Of a DNA stretch of 64,000 nucleotides, positions 57,111-64,000 are shown piece by piece. A program made the translations under genes and the position numbers. Within the stretch, counting starts at the first letter, position 1, and each line of letters opens with the position of its first letter. The DNA is taken from NCBI RefSeq assembly GCF_030867095.1, contig NC_081824.1, forward strand, positions 169,702,933 to 169,766,932, written 5' to 3'. The DNA is from Alligator mississippiensis. Lineage: Eukaryota > Chordata > Crocodylia > Alligatoridae. A model generated the notes under the pieces. The model worked only from the letters and a program-made list of their open reading frames with translations, did not search any database and was not told where the DNA came from.

Positions 57111-58355
57111 CAGATTTTTAATTTAATAAAAAGAGAAAAAAGTTGCATTTCAAAAGTACCAAAACCATTTCCCTTTTGCATCATGGGTCAGGTCACTTCA
57201 GCAATAAAAGGGTAAAACCCCAGCCCTCCCTGAGGCAGGGCTAGGCTTCAAGCTCCCTGCATCCCAGTGGGAGAGCTGCAACCACTGGTCAGGCAAAGGG
57301 GAAAAAAATGGAAACCACATGTGAGCCTCTGTCCTGTCTTTCAGGCCCTGGTGCACTGTGTACATAGCCAAGTCCCTGGAAGGGCTGGCACTGGCACCTC
57401 CTGCAAACAGGAAGAGGAGAATACAAGGAGGGCATTTGTGCTTCTCTGAACTTTAGGAGACAATGACAAATGCCAAAAGCCACAGAAAGAACACCTGAAG
57501 GGGACCCAGGGGATTCTGGGAGTCATAGTTTGAGACTATGAGAGTAGATGGCAATGAAAAGCAGTACAAAAGACCATAATGACTTTCTGGAAGGGCATGG
57601 AGCCTGCAGACTTCTCTACCTCGAGGTTGGGTGGACAGGGTGGAAAATACGGAAGAGGCAAAATGACCTGATAAGCCAAACCAGAAAGGAAGGGGCAACT
57701 GTTTCACATAGCACCAGCCATTGGATGAGCCTGCCCGCTTCCCACCTGCTGGGAGTTGGTGGGAGCTTCCCCCCAGCCAGCACTCCCACCCCTGCAGTGT
57801 CTCATATTGGGACTGGAGCTTCCCTCACAACTGTAGGTACTCTTCAAGAAAAATTAGTGTTTTTTTGCCATTCCCTTGTAGCTGGCTCTGTAGAGGCAAA
57901 ATAAACGAGGAGTGTAGGTGGAGGCAAGATGAGGCTAGGAGGCAAAGCTCTCACACTCATAAATAAACTTCCAGAGAAGACATAAGTAACAGACAGGCGA
58001 AGCCAGGGCGGGAGTTACACACTCCTGCCCTCTGGATGGGGGAAATTCGGACAGGAATCAGACAGCTCCCACTCCCTTGGCTGGGGTGGGGGTATCTCTG
58101 GGGGTGAGGCAGGGGCTGAAATTCTCAGATCTATTTAAGGCAAACGGAGAAAGATGCCACAGCAGCTGTAAGTGCATCTTGTTGCTGCTGGGCCCACTCC
58201 AGCTTCTTCTCCAGGAAAAGCTGCTGGAAGGAAGAGAGTCACCAACTCCCTGCCCTGCCTCTCCGTAGGTTCCTGAAGAGGAGACAAATAAAGTGAGTGC
58301 TCTGGAGATGGCACGGGGGAGGAGGGGGGCAAGAGCATGGTCTGCACCGCAGCCC
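57111..58355 (-). other. SLC35B2: SLC35B2 3' UTR with overlapping ATTAAA signals
   Basis: Untranslated sequence after the stop codon at 58,358-58,356. On the minus strand the only polyadenylation-type hexamers are two overlapping ATTAAA copies (plus-strand tttaat at 57,117-57,122 and 57,122-57,127), next to an A/T-rich tail. That gives a UTR of about 1.24 kb. The assignment is tentative because no transcript evidence is available. Confidence 0.45.
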
Positions 58356-61300
58356 CTAGACCTTCTGTATGGGTGCATCGCCAGGGGGCAGCTTCTTGCT
58401 GCGCTTCTTCACGCGGCTGCGGGCATAGACCCGCAGGAAGAGAGCCACAAAGACAACGGCCACACCCAGACCGCCCACCACAGTGACAGCATGGCCGTAG
58501 ATGAGGCAGGAGAGGAGGATAGCAAAGGCCTGGCGCAGGGTCATGATGATGGTGAAGACGGCCGCCCCAAACTGGCTGATGGTGTAGAAGATGAAGAGCT
58601 GGCCACAGGCAGAGCAGACTGAGAGCAGCACAGCGTGGACTGTGAACTCCGAGTGACGGGCCATGAAGCGGGCCGACTCCACCAAGGCACCCTGTTCCAG
58701 GAGCGAGCCCATGGTGAAGAGGCAGGAGAAGACATTCACCCCGAACATCATCTGCACGGGGGACATCTTGTAGGTGAAGAGAGCATCTTGCCAGTTGGAG
58801 GTGAAGCTGTCAAACACAATGTAGCCAGCCAGCAGGACCAGGCCCGAGAAGGTTGTGACAGTGGAGAGATGCTTATTGGGGGCGCTGGAGAGAAGGAACA
58901 TGCTGACCCCCACCGAGATGAGCGCAGCTGTGAGGTACTCCCAGTACTCGTAGCTCTTGCGTGATACCAGCTTGCCCATGAGCATGACTGGGATCACCTT
59001 GGAGGCCTTGGCCAGCACCTGGGTGGGGAAGCTGATGTACTTGAGGGCTTCGTACTGGCACCAGCTGCTGAGGATGTTGGAGAGCGAGGCAAAGGAGTAC
59101 TTGTACATGGGGGCGCCGTGGCGTGGCTGCTTGGTCAGGGCACAGTACAGGCCAGCCACAGTGAAGGCCAGGATCCGGTTCATGAAGACCAGGAACTGCG
59201 AGTCCTTAAACTTCTCACCTGGCTCTGTCTCCGTGGCCCCATACGTCCGGGTCATGACACGTTCCTGGAGAACACCCCATGTCAGGTAGGAGACCTGTAG
59301 AGGGGAGGAGAAGCAGAAAAGTGAGGAGGAGCAAGGGTAGCTGGCAGCCTCATGCTCAGGAAGGTACAGACCTGCCCAAATGCCTCCCCACTTCCAACCA
59401 GCAGAGGACAGGAACACACAGTAGGCTGGAAGCACGGGACAATCCCCACCAGCACCAGACTACAGACTCTGAGAAATGGCCAGCCCAGCTGGCTCCCTCC
59501 TCGCTCCCACCAGTTACACACAGAGGGCACAGTGTGTGGCACTTCATCACACACAGATCTGGGCAGCCCCCAAGCTCCCCTTACAGTTAATACCTCATAG
59601 AAAACATCTGGCTCTAGGTGTCAGCCACAAACTCAAACAGAAAGAAAAGGAAATGGCAAAGCACACATTCCTGCAGCCCCATCAACCCTGCTCAGATTGA
59701 ATGCACTTTACAAGACACGTAGTTAGGTATTACTCTGTCTGTTGAACCAGAAAAACTGGAACAGAGAATATGACAAGGACACGGCCTGGAACCTGCTGCC
59801 AGGAGAAACTCTGCTCTAGGGGTTCCTGGCATTCAACACTGCGGCCCCTGCATTGTATAAACAATTTTTCATAGTCATTCCCTAAGCCCTTTCTCCCATC
59901 AGTGACAACTCTGTTCTAACCCAGCACAGAGAGACCTGCCATCAGGGCAGGCTCATCTGCACAAGTACTTACACAGCCCCGCTGCCACGGTACCCGAGCT
60001 CCTCAGACACTGATGGAGACATCCGCGTCTCCACCTCCCACAGGACAGGGCCTGAGTTACAGACATTCAGCGACCTGATCGAGGTGACACAGCAAGGCAG
60101 TGTCAGACCCAGGAAACAAACTGCACTGTCCTGAGGCCCAGTCCAATGCCTTCATTTTCAAAAACCAACCTTCCCTCACTCTGGCCTGCCTTTCATGCAC
60201 TTATAGTGTAGCTGTAGCTCAAAGCTGTGGGGCCCAATGTGTCCTCCTCACTGCAGCTAGATTCCAACACTGGAGGGATTTTTCTGTTACCAAATTAAAT
60301 CTCCCTAAGGGGAAAGCCTCTGCTTCAACACATTCCTGCCCTTGGGGCAGTCAGGACTCTCAGTGCTTGTGAGAACAGCAAGTCAAAAGGCAGGCTGCCC
60401 CAATGCCCAGTGCAGACCAGAGCAGCCGCTACTTTAAACATCAATTGTGCCCTGCAGGAATTCATCCATCTGGATCCACAGAGGGCACCAACTGGACAAG
60501 TTTCCAGCCCAGCAGATGCTGGCTTATTGTAGTGCAAAGGATCAAAAGGTTACCAGCTGAGAGCACATGACAAATGAGTGGATTGCTGCTGCCCTTACAG
60601 TCTGCATGTCCCAGCATACAATGCAACCAGGCACAGCCCAAATCAATTAAGAGTCCCAGACACTGAGATGCCTTCTCTCTGGAGGCTACAAACCAGCTGC
60701 CTGCATATCAGGTCCTGTTCTCTATCCCTCTATCCTCTTGCTCTCCCCACCCCCACAACACACAGAAAGTGGCTACAAACATGCTCAGTCTCTACCTGGA
60801 GGCCAACAGCACAGAAGAGCAGCTTGAAGACTTGTCGGGCTGTTGAGGACTCCATGGGCTCACTCCGGGCAGCTAAAGAGATGTCATCTTGGTGTGCAGA
60901 CTTGGCCTCGCTACCGAAGACACATGACTTAATGACAGGAAAGCAAATGCCACGGCCTGGAGGAGCAAGAGAACCAGAGATAGTGTTAGCCTGGTTAGGG
61001 CCAGGGGGGCACAAGCCACAATTAACACTGGATAGAAGAAAGTCGGACAGAACAGCGTCTACCTGAGAGAAGTATAGCTGTGTTAGCCTGAAGTCAGTCA
61101 GAAAGTAGGGCAGAGTAGCACCTCAGAGACTAATTAATTCAGAGAAGCATATGTAGCAGAAAGCCCCTTTTCCTCTTGCCTGCAGTTGGTCTCCCCTCCT
61201 TGGATATGTTTTTCCTCTTCTACCTTTTCTTCCTTCCTCTTTCTTTCACTTTAAGATAAGGAATTGTGTTTTGAAATTTGTGTGTGCGCATTTTGTATCT

Positions 61301-62032
61301 CCCCTTGTATTTTGGTATTTTTATCTATTTGTGCGCCATGGCATTACCTCTGTAGCTTATATTTTATACTCCTCACCTTTCAACTAAATGTGTTTACTTT
61401 CATAAGTAAGTTATACATTGTAACAATGTTAACAAGGGCAGGAATCAAACTGCCCTTCCCTGTATCAGGCTGGCCCCTGAAAGAGGGAGTGAATCAGTGA
61501 CTGAATGTGTAACACAGTAGCAGACAGCTATTAACACCTGGGAAACTGCAGATCAACCAAGGGAAGAACTCAAGAGAAGACAATGTAATAACCGGAAAAT
61601 CTCTAAACCTCACTGATCAAGGGCTAGAAGCCCTGGCCTGAGTTAATCAACGCCGGGGACCAACTTTTGGGCTGAATATCTCCAGATCAACCGCTCCCAG
61701 AGCCCTATTCAAAATTCATCAACGGACTCTCAAACCTGCACGTACATGCGGACGACCCCTGGGGCTGACAGATGCCATCCAGTAGCCACCGAGGGGGAAA
61801 GTTCCATGAGGGTCAACGACCCCTGGATTGGGCAAACCTGAAAACTGGGGAGTCACCAAAGTCTGCCAAGGACAGCTAAAAAGCAGTGAAAAGTGACCCC
61901 CAACTTGACCAGCACCCGACCTGTCCAGCCAGAAGGACCAGCCGGCGACCCCCTTCTGGAAGATAACACCACGTTGAAAGAAGCTTCAACGACAGACTCC
62001 AGCCCCTGTGGGATAGGTATGCCTGACTCTTG

Positions 62033-62078
<46 letters not shown>

Positions 62079-63383
62079 GTGTGTGTGTAAGGACCAGCCC
62101 CAAGGTTTATGATTTAACTCATTACAGTGTTTCAATCCGCCTAATAAACCAGAATTTTAAGGATCCCGAGTTGGACATTTGTAGCCAACACATAAGCTTT
62201 CGTAAACAGCAGCTTGATTCATCAGATGGTATGAACAGACCTGCAGGCAGCAGAGGCTCTAAATACACAGTGGTAATTTAAATACATGTTAGCTACTGCT
62301 TATGAAAGCTTAGAATCACAGAGAAGCCAGGCTAGAAGGGACCTCCAGAGGTCATCTAATCCAACCCCTGCCTGAGGCAGGATCATCCTGATCCAAACCA
62401 TCCTATAAAATCTATAATCTAAACTCTACGTAACACTACCGTCAACCCCAAAACAAAACAGACATAACACCCCCACCTACTTCTACAAAAGGTTGTCAAT
62501 ATTTGCTCAAGTAATCCCAGGGAGAGGGCCACGCCCCCCTGCACCAGAGGAAGGCAAAAACACCCACCAATCTGACCATGGGATAAAATTCCTTCCTGAC
62601 CCCAAATATGGTGATCAGTCTGACCCAGAGTGGAGGGGCAAGATCCTCCAGCCAGGAACCTCAGGCTGTGGTCCCAGCAGGAGCACCGGCACACCTCACT
62701 CACTCCAGGTTATGCCTTGCTAAATCACTTAGGCTATAAGATGCCACTCTGCCCTGACTTCGGAGTATCTACAAGTGTCAGCCCCTGTACTACTGCACCT
62801 GGAGTTTCATAACAGGATCTGTGGCGGTCTGAGGCACCTCAACCAAAGTCCTGCCCAACCAAACACCCTAATCTGAGTTGAGAGGAGCTGAGCCAGAAGA
62901 GCCCACATGCTTGCAGGTCTGAAGGATAAACCCATTACCCATGCTGCCCTGGGCTGCCTCTGATGGATTCCAGGCTATCTAACAGGAAACAGCCATAGCT
63001 GTCGTGGTTGAGATAAGGCAGCTGAGATGATCTAGATGAGTGTGGCTGCCTATGAACAGTCCCTTATTAGCCTAGGTGTAGAGGGACCTAGACCTGTGGG
63101 TCAGGACCAAGGTGCATTGACAGAGGCACGTCCAGGCCAAACAAGGCCAGAAAACAGGAGTAGAACTGAAGTGCGTTATCCTCTCTTACCTGTCTCCAGG
63201 TAATTCTTTCGCTTGAAGTACTGGATGAGCAGGTACCCCGGCACCAGGATGCTTGCATAGCCAGCAGCATTGATGAAGAAACGGAACAGCCAGAAGTCCC
63301 CCCATGTGTCCTGCAGGGCAGCTGGTACTGCTTCACTGGCAGCCATGGGTGGAAGAGCAGCTAGCATGACAGCCAGGTACAAC
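58356..63383 (-). CDS. SLC35B2: Adenosine 3'-phospho 5'-phosphosulfate transporter 1 (PAPST1), first exon missing
   Basis: Three coding exons on the minus strand: 63383-63190, 60956-60796 and 59294-58356, joined in phase. They cover all but about the first three residues of a roughly 434-aa protein (human 432). The sequence aligns throughout with human SLC35B2: [120 protein letters not shown] and [18 protein letters not shown]. It is a ten-helix-type SLC35 nucleotide-sugar transporter fold and exchanges cytosolic PAPS into the Golgi lumen for sulfation. The exon at 63,383 opens with a split codon after a good acceptor. The start codon therefore lies in an upstream exon, probably beyond 64,000. 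No defects seen. Confidence 0.97.
59295..60795 (-). other. SLC35B2: SLC35B2 intron between the last two coding exons
   Basis: A 1.5-kb intron with a CTACAG acceptor and GTAGAG donor on the minus strand. It contains a MIR-like SINE fragment at about 60,040-60,165 and otherwise no recognisable feature. The open frame running from the last exon upstream to 59,435 is intron read-through. Confidence 0.8.
60040..60165 (-). repeat. MIR-like SINE fragment in an SLC35B2 intron
   Basis: The order gacctgatcgaggtgacac, agcaaggcagtgtcagaccc, then cccagtccaatgcctt is that of an antisense MIR element (ggtcacacagcaag, cagagccagg, cagtgctctt). The divergence fits an old insertion. Confidence 0.55.
61055..61151 (-). 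repeat. 3' part of a reptile retroposon split by a later LTR insertion
   Basis: On the minus strand it reads aattaattagtctctgaggt, gctactctgccct, then ggctaacacagctatac, the tail of a reptile retroposon family. Its upstream part (aagctgctgtttacgaaagc then ttatg) is at 62,191-62,255, on the other side of the solo LTR. The two parts rejoin at the duplicated cata. Confidence 0.75.
61152..62190 (+). mobile_element. Solo LTR, 1.04 kb, inserted in a retroposon within an SLC35B2 intron
   Basis: It starts TGTAGCAG and ends GCCAACA, and is flanked by a perfect 4-bp duplication, cata, at 61,148-61,151 and 62,191-62,194. It interrupts an older retroposon at the expected join, which confirms both ends. 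There is a pyrimidine-rich 5' part, an AATAAA near 62,140 about 50 bp before the 3' end, and a (GT)n tract at 62,035-62,088. No internal region remains, so it is a solitary LTR. The 4-bp duplication and length fit an endogenous retrovirus LTR (gammaretrovirus-like by duplication length, inference). It lies antisense to SLC35B2. Confidence 0.87.
62035..62088. repeat. (GT)n/(GC)n microsatellite inside the LTR
   Basis: About 54 bp of alternating purine-pyrimidine, GT units interrupted by a short GC-only stretch (gcgcgcgc). Such tracts can adopt Z-DNA. Confidence 0.92.
62191..62255 (-). repeat. 5' part of the retroposon split by the LTR
   Basis: Plus-strand cataagctttcgtaaacagc then agcttgattcatcagat is the reverse complement of the family head (atctgatgaatcaagctgct, gtttacgaaagc, ttatg). 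It continues at 61,151 downwards. The same head occurs at 42,985-43,035. Confidence 0.75.
62311..62830 (-). mobile_element. CR1 LINE 3' untranslated region
   Basis: The plus strand begins agaatcacagagaagccagg and continues ctagaagggacctccagagg, tcatctaatccaacccctg. This is the reverse complement of a CR1 3' end, of the same subfamily as 33,230-33,404 and 38,452-38,540. The part further from the end (about 62,480-62,830) contains ccttcctgaccccaaatatg and gcaggagcaccggc, taken as CR1 3' UTR. The upper boundary is approximate. Confidence 0.75.
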
Positions 63384-64000
63384 CTACCAAGAGAAGGAAA
63401 TCCAGAGAGTGAGCCCTGGGGTGGGGGCAGGAGGTGGTGCTACCCTGGCCTGGGCAGCAGCGATAGAAACGTGCCACAGCATACCGGCAACACAAGGGAC
63501 TCCAGCCCTCGCTCCCCAAGTAGGACGGAGCCCTTAGGCACAGCAGCAAAGCCCTTTCCAATCACTCACAGAACTAAGGTCCTTTCAGGGTGGCATAGGC
63601 AGCCCATTGCCTGGTTGGGAGCTGAGAACTGCTCCACCCCTCTCTGAACTGCTCAGGTGCATCTCCATGATTGGGGCTTTCAGATCAACTGGCTAGGGTG
63701 AGTCAGGAGGGGACAGGACAGGAAACAGCACTAAGTATGGGGAGTGCCCTGGCCAGGTGCCATGTTAGACAATCTCAGTGAGCCTCCTCACTCTCCACCA
63801 GACAACAGAAGCCTCCTCCCTTTCTCTTCTGGTAGCAGTCAAACAGCCGTGGTGGCATCCTGCCCAGAGGTGACCGCAGCAGTTCCAGTTCAGGTGGCTT
63901 GTAAAGCACCTGCAGGATCAGGGGCAGAGGAGAAACAACTACCCTTGACAAAGTTATCAGCTCTGGCCTGTAACCCAGGGTGTTTGCAGCCCTAATTTCC
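63384..64000 (-). other. SLC35B2: SLC35B2 5' intron, running off the window
   Basis: Sequence upstream of the acceptor at 63,384. I searched the minus strand here for a short first coding exon ending in a donor after a split arginine-type codon (human begins MDAR) and found no convincing candidate. There is also no CpG-rich promoter. The first exon is therefore most likely beyond position 64,000. Confidence 0.6.

Noticed and set aside
59295-59435. N-terminal extension of the last SLC35B2 exon as a separate start
   Set aside because: It is intron sequence upstream of a good acceptor. The homologous protein continues instead into the exon at 60,796-60,956.

Overview
This is a vertebrate genomic window. 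Intron-rich genes with consensus GT-AG splice sites sit among CR1 LINE fragments, non-autonomous hAT transposons and reptile-type retroposon tails. The CR1 subfamilies, whose 3' ends carry TTCTATGATTCTATG-like octamer repeats, point to a non-avian sauropsid, and a crocodilian fits best (inference). Three protein-coding genes are recognised by homology: SLC29A1 (ENT1 nucleoside transporter, + strand), HSP90AB1 (cytosolic HSP90-beta, + strand) and SLC35B2 (Golgi PAPS transporter, - strand, first exon missing). I recall the same order and orientation on human 6p21.1, so this is a conserved syntenic block and not a functional operon.

Layout. 1-22,217: no coding exon recognised. It is intergenic DNA and/or the 5' noncoding intron of SLC29A1, with CR1 copies, a tandem-repeat-bearing hAT-like element, a CpG-rich solo LTR (7377-7965), an inverted-repeat retroposon and a hAT element with an 8-bp target duplication. 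22,218-~34,980: SLC29A1, with 12 coding exons giving 454 aa and every splice phase consistent. ~34,980-43,260: intergenic, holding a GC/CpG-rich block at ~38.7-39.3 kb, a small retroposon with a perfect 16-bp target duplication, an inverted pair of tRNA-like SINE heads, and a perfect 48-bp inverted repeat just upstream of HSP90AB1. 43,260-~53,445: HSP90AB1, with a TATA promoter, a noncoding exon 1, a minisatellite-filled intron 1 and 11 coding exons giving 729 aa. ~53,445-57,110: convergent intergenic space with a CR1. 57,110-64,000: SLC35B2 on the minus strand; its introns contain a 1.04-kb solo LTR inserted into an older retroposon, plus a CR1 3' region.

The three genes act separately: ENT1 moves nucleosides and adenosine across the plasma membrane, HSP90-beta is the constitutive cytosolic chaperone, and SLC35B2 supplies PAPS to Golgi sulfotransferases. 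I saw no exotic gene system. The most notable structures are repeat-derived: the retroposon with an HSE-like core and the perfect palindrome upstream of the HSP90AB1 TATA box, several clean nested insertions with exact target duplications, and the HSP90AB1 intron 1 minisatellite.
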